NCBI RefSeq assembly: GCF_004793635.1
Contig: NZ_SRXV01000002.1
Location: 434,001 to 498,000 of the forward strand
Source: Marinicauda pacifica
Lineage (GTDB): Bacteria; Pseudomonadota; Alphaproteobacteria; Caulobacterales; Maricaulaceae
Reading direction: 5' to 3'
Length of the DNA: 64,000 nucleotides
Shown: one piece after another, positions 16,103 through 24,265 of the stretch
How positions within the stretch are numbered: the stretch's first letter is position 1
Layout of the letters: each line of letters begins with the position of its first letter
Translations under genes and position numbers: made by a program
The notes under the pieces: generated by a model
What the model was told of the DNA's origin: nothing
Seen by the model: the letters and a program-made list of their open reading frames with translations, nothing else
Database searches by the model: none

Positions 16103-16936
16103 ATGACCGACACCGCTCTGCGCCAGGACGGCGCGCCATTGCCCCATATCGAAGAAAAAGGCGCCTTCTTCGAGGTGGAAGTGCTCGAGGTCCAGCACTA
16201 CACCGAGACCCTGTTCTCCTTCCGGACCGCCCGGCCGCAGAGCTTCCGCTTCCGCGCCGGCGAGTTCGTGATGATCGGTCTGGAGGGCGAGAAAAAGCCC
16301 GTCCTGAGGGCCTATTCCATCGCCAGCCCGACCTGGGACGAGGCGCTGGAATTCTACTCGATCAAGGTTCCCGACGGCGCGCTCACCTCGCGCCTGCGCA
16401 ACATCGCGCCGGGCGACCGGATCCTCCTGGGCAAGAAGCCGACCGGCACGCTGGTCAGCGAGGCGCTGCGCCCAGGCCGGCGGCTCTACCTGTTCTCCAC
16501 CGGGACCGGCGCCGCGCCGTTTGCCAGCCTGATCCGCGAGCCGGACATCTATGAGCGGTTCGACGAGGTCATCCTCACCCATACCTGCCGCACCCTGGCC
16601 GAGCTCGCCTATACCGAGCAGCTGGTCGAGACGGTCAGGCAGGACCCGCTGGTGGGCGAGTTCGCGAACGGCAAGCTGGTCTATTTCAACTCGGTCACGC
16701 GTGAAGAGGGCCCGCGCATGGGCCGGATCACCGACCTGATCGACACCGGAAAGCTGTTCGAGATGCTGTCGCGCGAGCCGCTCGACCCGTCGCGCGACCG
16801 CGCCATGGTCTGTGGCTCGTTCGAGATGCTGAACGATCTCAAGCACCTGCTCGAAGCGCGCGGCTTCGAGGAAGGTTCGAACGCGCGTCCCGGCGATTTC
16901 GTGGTCGAGAAGGCCTTCTCCGGCGAAGGTATCTGA
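16103..16936 (+). CDS. fpr: Ferredoxin-NADP+ reductase
   Basis: This 277-residue flavoenzyme passes electrons between NADPH and ferredoxin or flavodoxin. The FAD motif RAYSIASPTW lies near residue 73 and the NADP motif STGTGAAPFASL near 132. The C-terminal VVEKAF ending is typical of the bacterial Fpr group. It lies 17 bp after cysK with GAGATA before its ATG. Its place at the end of the sulfur operon suggests it supplies electrons to the CysI-type sulfite reductase, which lacks a CysJ partner here. Confidence 0.94.
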   Translation: MTDTALRQDGAPLPHIEEKGAFFEVEVLEVQHYTETLFSFRTARPQSFRFRAGEFVMIGLEGEKKPVLRAYSIASPTWDEALEFYSIKVPDGALTSRLRNIAPGDRILLGKKPTGTLVSEALRPGRRLYLFSTGTGAAPFASLIREPDIYERFDEVILTHTCRTLAELAYTEQLVETVRQDPLVGEFANGKLVYFNSVTREEGPRMGRITDLIDTGKLFEMLSREPLDPSRDRAMVCGSFEMLNDLKHLLEARGFEEGSNARPGDFVVEKAFSGEGI

Positions 16937-16953
16937 TCGGACGAAGGCGGCGC

Positions 16954-17451
16954 CTAGCGCGGGCTGGGCGCCACCGGGCTGCCGGTCCGGCAGGTCCGCA
17001 AACCCAGCACGGGCTGCACGATTTCCGCACCCGACGGTTGCTCGACGCGCAGCAAGGCGCGTTCGATGCGCGTGCCCGACCGGGTCCGCTCCCCGATCGT
17101 TCCGGTGACGGAGAATACCAGATTGTGCGAGGGTGCCGGATAGAGCCGCTCGAAGCTGTCGCCCACGATCATGTCGACGGTCTGGGCGACCACACCGAGC
17201 TCGATGATCTCGCCGTCATGGACCAGCTTCACGGCGCGCCGGGACTCGTTCTCGTACACGATGAAGCGGTGGGGGCTGGCGCTGGTCCAGAAGAACAGGC
17301 CGCACTCACCGTCCGGCAGGCTCTGCGGCGGCAACGCATCGATGCGGCCGCTTTCCTGACTCGCTGCGCGAACCGGTGCCTGTGGCGCAGGGACCGCGGT
17401 CGCGCATCCTGCCAGAACCAGGCCGGCCAACACGATCACACTCGGTCTCAT
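16954..17451 (-). CDS. Lipoprotein at the end of the gsp operon, unknown
   Basis: The 165-residue precursor has a lipoprotein signal (LAGLVLAGC), giving Cys16 as the lipidated residue. The mature part holds two further cysteines, one in DGECGLFFW and one in LRTCRTG, which could form a disulfide in the periplasm. The region between them looks mostly beta-rich. The start codon overlaps the end of gspN by 4 bp, so it is translated with the secretion operon. Type II systems need a small lipoprotein pilotin to target the secretin, and no gspS is present here. This gene is a candidate for that job on position and lipidation alone. Confidence 0.75.
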   Translation of the reverse strand: MRPSVIVLAGLVLAGCATAVPAPQAPVRAASQESGRIDALPPQSLPDGECGLFFWTSASPHRFIVYENESRRAVKLVHDGEIIELGVVAQTVDMIVGDSFERLYPAPSHNLVFSVTGTIGERTRSGTRIERALLRVEQPSGAEIVQPVLGLRTCRTGSPVAPSPR

Positions 17452-18179
17452 CGATAGCTCCCTTCGCCTTCGGCGCGCCAGACCTGTCCGGTCTCCTCGA
17501 AACCTAACGCAATCAGCAGGGCAACAATATCGCTATTCCCGGTCGACGCCTCGCTGACCCAGCGATACCCCTCCGCGGTCACGCGCACCGATCCGGTGAC
17601 CGTCAGCGCCTCGCTCTGGCCGTCATAGCCAAGGGCCACGGCCTCCCCCGCACAGCTCAGCGTTCCGGCAAGCTCGGGCAGGTCCGCGTCATGGCGCTGG
17701 CCGAGCCGGGACAGAAGCGGCGTCGTGACGTCGCCGGACGCCTCGTCGCAGATCCCATCGCGCCACACGATGCGATCAAGCTCAGCATACAGACGTTCTG
17801 TCTGCGGCACCGGCAGGGCCCGCAGCCCGGGAACCCGGCGCGCTTCGAAGGCGATGCGGCCATCGCGAAACTCGACGCGTCCGGGGCTGGCGACCAGCGT
17901 CCCGCGCGCCGAGGCGGTCTCGTCCTCAAGGGCGATCTGCGCCCGCGCCCGCCCGGTCAGGAGAGGCCAGAAGGCAAGTTGCAGGCGTCCAGTGGCAAAG
18001 CGCTGACCTCCGGCCTGGATCCGGTAGAGCCGCGCGTCCCAGACACTGCCGGTTACCAGATCTGCCGTCACACCGGCCGGACGCAGCAGCAGGTCCGCGG
18101 CGAGCTTGGCCGGCATAGCCGCGATCGCCGCGGCGAGCAGGCTGACCAGGCCGATGAGAAGCAGGGCGGTCCGGCTCAT
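17448..18179 (-). CDS. gspN: Type II secretion protein GspN
   Basis: The 243-residue protein starts MSRTALLLIGLVSLLAAAIA (one N-terminal membrane anchor). It has the GspN features of a periplasmic beta-rich body, including LVTGSVWDARLYRIQAGG and LQLAFWPLL, the usual 'GTVWxG' and 'WxLxPLxLL' equivalents. GspN is an accessory inner-membrane component found only in some type II systems. ATG at 18179 overlaps the gspM stop by 4 bp, and its own end overlaps the following lipoprotein gene. Confidence 0.85.
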   Translation of the reverse strand: MSRTALLLIGLVSLLAAAIAAMPAKLAADLLLRPAGVTADLVTGSVWDARLYRIQAGGQRFATGRLQLAFWPLLTGRARAQIALEDETASARGTLVASPGRVEFRDGRIAFEARRVPGLRALPVPQTERLYAELDRIVWRDGICDEASGDVTTPLLSRLGQRHDADLPELAGTLSCAGEAVALGYDGQSEALTVTGSVRVTAEGYRWVSEASTGNSDIVALLIALGFEETGQVWRAEGEGSYR

Positions 18180-18679
18180 GCCCCGCCCCGCCCGAGCACG
18201 AGTTGCGCGCGCACAAGCCCGGACGCCTCGCGGTCCAGACTGACCCGGCTCGCATGCACGTTGTCGCGGTCGGCGAGCGCCACCAGAAGCGCCATCAGCT
18301 GGGCTTCGGGCGCCTGCTCGGCCCAGACGCTGAGCTGGCCGTTCTCCAGGGGCTGGACCCGCGTGATGGTGATCCCCGCCTCCCGCGCCCGGTTGGCGAC
18401 CAGCGTGCGCAGCGGCTGGTCCTGGCCTTGTTGGGTGGCATTGGCCGTCTGAAGGCCGCGATAGCGTTCGATACCGGCAATGACGGCCATATGATCCTCG
18501 ACCTGGGCCTCGAAGCCGGCGCGCATGGCATTGCGGTAGGAGAGCGCGGGCGATACCAGCGCGAACCAAACCAGCGCCGCGAGTATCAGGCCGGCACATA
18601 CCGCCAGCAACACCTGTTCGCGCGGCGTCTGGCGGGTCCAGAGCCCGCGGAGAGCCGTGATCGGCATATCCATCTTCAT
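18176..18679 (-). CDS. gspM: Type II secretion protein GspM
   Basis: The 167-residue protein has a short cytoplasmic start with RGLWTRQTPREQVLLAV, one membrane helix (about residues 23-46) and a periplasmic ferredoxin-like domain. This is the GspM plan; GspM binds GspL in the inner-membrane platform. Position between gspL and gspN, with 4-bp overlaps on both sides, confirms the assignment. Confidence 0.88.
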   Translation of the reverse strand: MKMDMPITALRGLWTRQTPREQVLLAVCAGLILAALVWFALVSPALSYRNAMRAGFEAQVEDHMAVIAGIERYRGLQTANATQQGQDQPLRTLVANRAREAGITITRVQPLENGQLSVWAEQAPEAQLMALLVALADRDNVHASRVSLDREASGLVRAQLVLGRGGA

Positions 18680-19953
18680 GAGCGCCTCACCAGGAAATCG
18701 CTTGTCACGCCCTCATCGCCCTGGCGGGCGCCGCCTTCCTCGATGACGAGGCCGCGGGTCTGGGCAGCGGCGCGAAAGGTCTCGAAATCCGAGAAATCGG
18801 GATAGGTCGCGGTGACAGACAGACCGCCGCGTTCCGACGTATAGCGAAGCGACTGAATGGCCACGGTATCGACTTCCTCCATGACCGCGGCCAGTCCGGC
18901 GGCCAGATCGAGGAAGGCGCTCTGGTCCGGCCCGCCGCCGGCCGCCCGCAGCCGTACGCGCAGCTGGGCCGCCGGATCGGTCGCGCGCTCGTCGAACTCG
19001 GCCGAGTAGACCGACCGGGCAGCCTGATAATAGGTGTCGGCACGCTGGCCATAATAGATTCCTTCGCCGAGCAGAAGCACGACGCCGAGCAGGATCGCGG
19101 TTCCGGCCAGCAGCGCCGGACGCACCCACGGACCCAGCATCGCCTTCCAGTCCAGCGCGCTGACCAGGCCGGTTCCAAAGAAGGCCGGCAAACCGGCCAG
19201 CACCGCCTCGCCGGCACGGCTCGCTTCCTCGCGCAGGTCCGGGGCCGGCTGACGCTTCAGCGCCACCCCCGTGCCGTCAGGGGCGATGATGCCGGGATCG
19301 ATATCGGGAGAGATCAGCATCCGGCGCGGCTCCATACGCTGGCCGAGCGCCGGCAGCACGATTTCGGCGAGGCCGGCATCGATGCCGCCGCAGATCGGAT
19401 CGGTCTCGGCCACCCGGGCCGCATCGCCTTCCAGTGTCGCGCGGCGCATCAGATCGCCTGCCCGGGTCTGGAAGAGGATCACGCCATCGACCGCAGCGAG
19501 CGTCAGGTCGCCCCCGTGCCCGTTCAGAAGCATGGCGTCCGGCAGGGCGTAGACCGGCTTCAGGCCGAGCCCGGACAGATAATCGCGCCAGCTCGACTGG
19601 ATATGTTTCGAGGTGGCGAAGAGCCAGGCTTCGCCGGTTTCGTTTCGCGCCCCGATAGCCACATGCTGGGTGTCGAGCGGGGCCGCCAGGTCCTCCTCGA
19701 TCAGAAAGGGAGCAGCCTGCGCCGCTTCGCGGTCGCTGCGGCCGGGAATTGCGAGATACCGGACGAAAACGTCCTGGGCCGGCATCAGGGCGATCACGCG
19801 CTGCACGGGGAGACCCTGTGGAATCTCCGCGGCGGCACCGGGAAGGACCCAGCCCTCGGCCTGGACATCGCCGACCTCGCCGACCAGCGCCCACGGAGCC
19901 CGGATGTCCGCACCGCCGCCGCCCGGCGGCAAAGAGAGGACCAGAATGCTCAT
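18676..19953 (-). CDS. gspL: Type II secretion protein GspL
   Basis: From the ATG at 19953 the protein has 425 residues: an actin-like cytoplasmic domain (about 1-240), a membrane segment (near 265-285, PALLAGTAILLGVVLLLGEG) and a periplasmic ferredoxin-like domain. GspL connects the GspE ATPase to the platform. The start MSILVLSLPPGG overlaps the gspK stop as ATGA, which decides against a longer frame that would run into gspK. Confidence 0.88.
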   Translation of the reverse strand: MSILVLSLPPGGGGADIRAPWALVGEVGDVQAEGWVLPGAAAEIPQGLPVQRVIALMPAQDVFVRYLAIPGRSDREAAQAAPFLIEEDLAAPLDTQHVAIGARNETGEAWLFATSKHIQSSWRDYLSGLGLKPVYALPDAMLLNGHGGDLTLAAVDGVILFQTRAGDLMRRATLEGDAARVAETDPICGGIDAGLAEIVLPALGQRMEPRRMLISPDIDPGIIAPDGTGVALKRQPAPDLREEASRAGEAVLAGLPAFFGTGLVSALDWKAMLGPWVRPALLAGTAILLGVVLLLGEGIYYGQRADTYYQAARSVYSAEFDERATDPAAQLRVRLRAAGGGPDQSAFLDLAAGLAAVMEEVDTVAIQSLRYTSERGGLSVTATYPDFSDFETFRAAAQTRGLVIEEGGARQGDEGVTSDFLVRRS

Positions 19954-20972
19954 TGTACCGCTCCAAACCGCTGGGCATGCCTGCGCAAGCGCCCGTCCTG
20001 TGTCAGCTCGACCCGCTCGCTCAGAGAGAACGCCGTCTCGCCCAGTTCGACCTCGACCTCGATATCGAACCATTGCGTGCGCACAGTGACCGCGTCCCGC
20101 AGCGCCAGATCGGGCTCAAGCGCCGCGATCAGCGGGTGATCGAAGAGCTCTGTCGCTGCCTCATAGCCTGTTGGCGGGCGTTGCAAAAGGACCGCTTCGG
20201 CATCGCCGACACTCAGGCCGCCGCCAAAGAGCGCGCTCAGCAGCACCGCCTGATCGGGCTGCAGCGTATTGACGTTCAGCGGCGGCTGGGTGCGCTCGTC
20301 GCGGACACACAGATAGGGCGAGATACGCGCATACAGCCCCGGCGTGACCACGGGAAGAACCCGCAATTCTTCAAGCTCGACCATGGGCTGGTTGGCGGCG
20401 CGCAGCGGCGGCTCGAATCCGAGATAGGTCTGGTCTTCTGCGCCGCCCGCCTCCTGAAACGTGTTGGCGTCGATCCAGTCGATGATCTGGGCCTTGAGCG
20501 GTTCGATCCGGTCCGGCGCGACGCCGAGCCGGTCGAGCAGGGCTGAAAACATGAGCTGGGTCGACCGCATGTCCAGACCCCGGCCCGGCGCTTCGGGGGC
20601 AGCGCCCGCATTGCCGGCCAGCGCATTGACGTTGAGACAGTTATTGCCGTCGCGCACATGGCCCCGCAGCTGACCGCCTTCGATGGCAAACTGGCGCGGG
20701 CCGGTGAGCCAAGGCTCCTGCGGCCGCATGACGAGCCGGTCGGCCGAGCCGGAGCGAAGCAGGATGCTCTCCGAAAAATCGCGCGCGCCCATCGCGTACC
20801 AGTAGGCCTGGTCGCGCCGGTCCATGTTCGCCGTCCGGAACAAGGCAAATCGCGTCTGGTCGATCAGCGACACGGCGATGACGGCCATGAACGCCGTCAT
20901 CAGGATGGCGGTCAGGAGCGCAGTGCCCTCCTCGCGCCGGTCGGCGAATTTGCGCACGAGCCAGTGTCTCAT
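19950..20972 (-). CDS. gspK: Type II secretion minor pseudopilin GspK
   Basis: This 340-residue minor pseudopilin is the large tip subunit. The prepilin cleavage site lies after Gly16 in DRREEG|TALLT, followed by a 20-residue hydrophobic helix. The fifth mature residue is Thr and not the Glu seen in other pseudopilins, a normal GspK feature. A helix-hairpin-helix-like region (DLALRDA, GLSVGDAEAVL) near the C-terminus matches the family. It overlaps gspJ by 4 bp. Confidence 0.92.
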   Translation of the reverse strand: MRHWLVRKFADRREEGTALLTAILMTAFMAVIAVSLIDQTRFALFRTANMDRRDQAYWYAMGARDFSESILLRSGSADRLVMRPQEPWLTGPRQFAIEGGQLRGHVRDGNNCLNVNALAGNAGAAPEAPGRGLDMRSTQLMFSALLDRLGVAPDRIEPLKAQIIDWIDANTFQEAGGAEDQTYLGFEPPLRAANQPMVELEELRVLPVVTPGLYARISPYLCVRDERTQPPLNVNTLQPDQAVLLSALFGGGLSVGDAEAVLLQRPPTGYEAATELFDHPLIAALEPDLALRDAVTVRTQWFDIEVEVELGETAFSLSERVELTQDGRLRRHAQRFGAVQ

Positions 20973-21643
20973 GGCACCAGCTCCGGCACCGGGGTCAGCA
21001 CGACATGCTCGATCTCGCCCAGACCTTGCAAGGTATATCGCACGCGCACCGCACGCGGCATGGCCGGCCGGGTCTCTCCGTCCGTCACCGCGAGAATATC
21101 GGCGCGCCAGGCTGTTCCCACCAGGAATTCCAGGCGCAGGTCGGCCGCCTCCTCGATCACCGTCAGGGTAACCGGCTCGTTGCCACGCGCCGTATCGGGA
21201 TAGGTCCAGGCCTGGCGCTTCAGCGTGGTCCCGTCATAGAGCCAGGCCACGCGCTGGAGCGAAGATCGCGGGGCCGCGCCGCCCGGATTGGCCCAGCCGC
21301 GGCGCGTCAGCACAAGAATTTCGCGTTCCTCGCCGGCCCGTGCAGGTTCGAACGGATCGGCCCCTTCGACATTGCCGGCAAGAGCCCGGCCGTCCGACAC
21401 CCCCTCCTCGCCGCGATAGGCGCGCAGCACGAGCTGGCCCACATCGTCGCGGAGAAGCGTACGCGCCCGCTGGACCTGCGCGATACGGTCGAGCTGGGTC
21501 TCGTAGGTCTGCTCGCTGCGCAGCGCTGCGGTCAGCATGGCGAGCGAAATGGCGCTGATCATCGCGAAGATCATCACCGCAACCAGGACTTCGGTCAGCG
21601 TGAACCCGGCTTCGCGGCCGCGCGGAGCATGCATGGCCGTCAT
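20969..21643 (-). CDS. gspJ: Type II secretion minor pseudopilin GspJ
   Basis: The 224-residue protein has a type IV prepilin leader cleaved after Gly13 (REAG|FTLTEVLVAVMIF), with Glu at mature position 5. Length and place in the operon fit GspJ, which forms the pseudopilus tip with GspI and GspK. The ATG overlaps the gspI stop by 4 bp. Confidence 0.92.
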   Translation of the reverse strand: MTAMHAPRGREAGFTLTEVLVAVMIFAMISAISLAMLTAALRSEQTYETQLDRIAQVQRARTLLRDDVGQLVLRAYRGEEGVSDGRALAGNVEGADPFEPARAGEEREILVLTRRGWANPGGAAPRSSLQRVAWLYDGTTLKRQAWTYPDTARGNEPVTLTVIEEAADLRLEFLVGTAWRADILAVTDGETRPAMPRAVRVRYTLQGLGEIEHVVLTPVPELVP

Positions 21644-22005
21644 GACGGGCTCCGCGAGAAGCTGACGATCTCGGACAGCGGGCCGTGCCGGTCGGAGACG
21701 AGCAACGTCACCCGGCGCAGGGCCGGATCGGCGGTGTCCTCCACGTCGATTTCGTAGTCGTAGACAATACCGGCCAATTCATACTCGCCCGACGCATCGA
21801 CCAGGCCGCGCGTGGGCGAAGCCTCCAGGATCGCCGTGTTCAGGATATTCTCGGCCGCAATCGCACCCAGCGCGCGTTCGCGCGTCTGCACCGCGCTGCG
21901 TCCGGCCGAGGTCACCGCGCTCATAAGAGCCAGGCCCGACATCGACAGGATGGCCAGCGCCGCCAGCATCTCGACCAGGGAAAATCCGTCCGCGCGCCGC
22001 ATCAT
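21640..22005 (-). CDS. gspI: Type II secretion minor pseudopilin GspI
   Basis: The 121-residue protein has a short leader ending at Gly7 (RRADG|FSLVEMLAALAIL), with the conserved Glu at mature position 5. Later features are LERALGAIAAENILN and the C-terminal YDYEIDVEDTADPALRRVTLLV. These and the size fit GspI, the hub of the pseudopilus tip. It overlaps both neighbours by 4 bp. Confidence 0.92.
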   Translation of the reverse strand: MMRRADGFSLVEMLAALAILSMSGLALMSAVTSAGRSAVQTRERALGAIAAENILNTAILEASPTRGLVDASGEYELAGIVYDYEIDVEDTADPALRRVTLLVSDRHGPLSEIVSFSRSPS

Positions 22006-22535
22006 GATGGGGCTCCGCCGGACTCGATGCGCAAAGCCCCCTCACCGGTCCGCACCACGCGCACATCCCGGCGCGCATCCTGCAGCAGGATCGTGAAGGG
22101 CATGTCGAGCCCGGTCGGGTCGAACCACAGGCGCGGGGCCGGGTCGTCGTCGGCCTCGCCGCGGCCCGCGTCACTGCGCGCGGCGGGACCGTCCAGGGTG
22201 ATGCGCACGCTGTCGGCGAGGCTGCGCGGCGCGAGCGCCGGGTGATCGGGCAGGTCCTGCCAGCGCCCGCCGCGATAGGTCACGAAGCGATAGCCGCCCG
22301 CATCGGGGTCGGGCGCGAAGCCGACCAGCGTCCCGGTGACCAATGCCGTTTCCCGGGCCTCGAGGAAGCGTGCCAGCAGGCGTTCGGCCTCCAGCTCGAC
22401 CGGCGCGGGACGCCCGGTCACGCTCAGCGTGACCGCGCTGGCCATCATGGCGATGATGGCGACGACCACCATCATCTCGACCAGCGAGACGCCCGCTTCT
22501 CCCGATCGGTCCAAACCGCGCATCATTCCACTCAA
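22002..22535 (-). CDS. gspH: Type II secretion minor pseudopilin GspH
   Basis: The 177-residue protein has a leader cleaved after Gly15 (SGEAG|VSLVEMMVVVAII), with Glu at mature position 5. It then has a beta-rich globular domain typical of GspH, the minor subunit that links the tip to the GspG shaft. It follows gspG after 15 bp. The family-typical hydrophobic GspH motif (ERLLARFLEARETALVTGTLVGF) is visible near residue 55. Confidence 0.9.
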   Translation of the reverse strand: MSGMMRGLDRSGEAGVSLVEMMVVVAIIAMMASAVTLSVTGRPAPVELEAERLLARFLEARETALVTGTLVGFAPDPDAGGYRFVTYRGGRWQDLPDHPALAPRSLADSVRITLDGPAARSDAGRGEADDDPAPRLWFDPTGLDMPFTILLQDARRDVRVVRTGEGALRIESGGAPS

Positions 22536-22550
22536 GGGCGCAGGGCGCGC

Positions 22551-23003
22551 CTACAGCTCCCAGTTTCCGATATCGGCGTTGTCGCCCTCACCGCCCGGAC
22601 GTCCGTCCGCGCCGAGCGAATACACATCGAAGCGGCCGTGCTCTCCGGGCGAGAGATACTGGTAGGCATTGCCCCAGGGGTCGTCGGGCAGGCGCTGGAT
22701 GAAACCCTCTTCGGCATAACGTGCCGAGACGCGGTCGTCCTCCGGCGGATTAACCAGCGCCTCCAGCCCTTCGTCCGTAGACGGATAACGGCCATAGGTC
22801 GCGTAGAAGGTCGTCAGCGATCCCTCCAGCGTCGCCAGGTCGGCGCGCACCTTGTCCTCGCGCGCACCGCCCAGTAGCGGCAGCACGTTGACCACGACGA
22901 TGGTGGACAACAGCCCGATGATGACGATCACGACCATCATCTCGGTCAGGGTCACGCCGCGCTCGCTCTTGCGTTTGCGGGTCAGCAGCTTGCGAAGGCT
23001 CAT
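22551..23003 (-). CDS. gspG: Type II secretion major pseudopilin GspG
   Basis: GspG polymerises into the pseudopilus that pushes substrates through the secretin. The 150-residue protein has the prepilin site after Gly16 (SERG|VTLTEMMVVIVIIGLL), with Glu at mature position 5, and the C-terminal calcium-site region DPWGNAYQYLSPGEHGRFDVYS typical of major pseudopilins. The start at 23003 has GGAG upstream (GAGAGCTCGC). A much longer upstream frame reads into gspF on a different frame and is not real. Confidence 0.95.
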   Translation of the reverse strand: MSLRKLLTRKRKSERGVTLTEMMVVIVIIGLLSTIVVVNVLPLLGGAREDKVRADLATLEGSLTTFYATYGRYPSTDEGLEALVNPPEDDRVSARYAEEGFIQRLPDDPWGNAYQYLSPGEHGRFDVYSLGADGRPGGEGDNADIGNWEL

Positions 23004-23035
23004 CGCGAGCTCTCCTTGAGGTTGGGGCCGGGCGG

Positions 23036-24265
23036 TCAGCCGCCCATGGCCAGGGTATTGAGACGCAGGATGGGCAGAAGGATGGAGAGGACGATCCCGG
23101 CCACCAGCCCGCCCATCACGATGATGATACCAGGCTCCAGCAGCGACAGCCCCGCACCGACCGCACTGTCCACTTCGGCCTCGAGATGCTCGGCGCCGCG
23201 CGCGAACATGTCCGCGATCCGGCCCGAGCGTTCGCCGGACGCCACCATGTAGACGACAAGCGGCGGGAACCAGCCGGTCGTGCGCAAGGCGTCGGAGAGG
23301 CCCCTTCCCTGCTCGACCTGCTCGATGACGCCGGCCAGCAGGGACTGGAATCGCGTGTTCGCGCTGGCCCGGCGCGCGGCGCGCAAGGCATCGGGCAGCA
23401 CCGCGCCAGAGGCGATCAGGATGGACATGGTGCGGGCAAAGCGCGCGCTTTCGATCTTGCGCACGAAACCGCCGAGGCCGGGCACGCGCAGGATCGTGCG
23501 ATCGAGCGCCGCTTTCACTGCGGGCCGCCTCAGCAGGACCGACGCAGCCAGCCCGGCCGCGGCAATTCCCACGAGCAGCCACAGCCAGGCCGCCTGCAGG
23601 AATTGGGACAGGGCGATCATGATCCGGGTAATCAGCGGCAGGGTCACATCGAGGCTGGTGAACTGCTCGGCGATGCGCGGCACGATGAAGACCATGAGCA
23701 CGCCCACCACCAGGATGGCGAGCACGCCCAGCACCCCAGGATAGATCAGGGCGACGCCGACCCGGCGCTTGAGCGCCTCGGACTTTTCCAGATATTCGGC
23801 CAGGCGTTCGAGCACGGCGCCCAGCCCGCCCGAGCTCTCTCCGGCCGAGACCATGGCCCGGTAGACCGTCGGGAAGCTTTCCGGGTGTTCGGCCATGGCG
23901 TCGGACAGGCGCTCGCCCTCGGTCACCCGTCCGCGAACCGTCATCAGGGTACGGCGCACACGTGTCGTCTCGGCCTGGTCGGCCACCAGACCGACGGCCT
24001 CCTCGATCGGCATGCCGGCATCGATCAGCGTGGACAGCTGGCGCGTGATGCTCATCAGGTCGGCAGTCTTCAGCCCGGCCGGACTGCCGAGACGGGGCAG
24101 GCTCAGCCCGGAAGTCTCGCGCCGTTCGCCTGCGCGCGCGAGCTTGAGCGGGGCCAGGCGGCGCCGGCGCAATTCGCGGCGCGCGGCGAGCTCTGAATCT
24201 GCGGAGAGCAACCCCTTGGTGCGCTTTCCCGCGGGGTCGAGCGCTTCGTATTCAAACGCCGGCAT
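23036..24265 (-). CDS. gspF: Type II secretion platform protein GspF
   Basis: This 409-residue inner-membrane protein starts MPAFEYEALDPAGKRTKG. It has two repeated GspF domains, each with a helical bundle followed by membrane segments (FARTMSILIASGAVLPDALRAA in the second). GspF forms the centre of the assembly platform. It overlaps gspE by 14 bp and is followed by gspG after 32 bp. Confidence 0.95.
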   Translation of the reverse strand: MPAFEYEALDPAGKRTKGLLSADSELAARRELRRRRLAPLKLARAGERRETSGLSLPRLGSPAGLKTADLMSITRQLSTLIDAGMPIEEAVGLVADQAETTRVRRTLMTVRGRVTEGERLSDAMAEHPESFPTVYRAMVSAGESSGGLGAVLERLAEYLEKSEALKRRVGVALIYPGVLGVLAILVVGVLMVFIVPRIAEQFTSLDVTLPLITRIMIALSQFLQAAWLWLLVGIAAAGLAASVLLRRPAVKAALDRTILRVPGLGGFVRKIESARFARTMSILIASGAVLPDALRAARRASANTRFQSLLAGVIEQVEQGRGLSDALRTTGWFPPLVVYMVASGERSGRIADMFARGAEHLEAEVDSAVGAGLSLLEPGIIIVMGGLVAGIVLSILLPILRLNTLAMGG

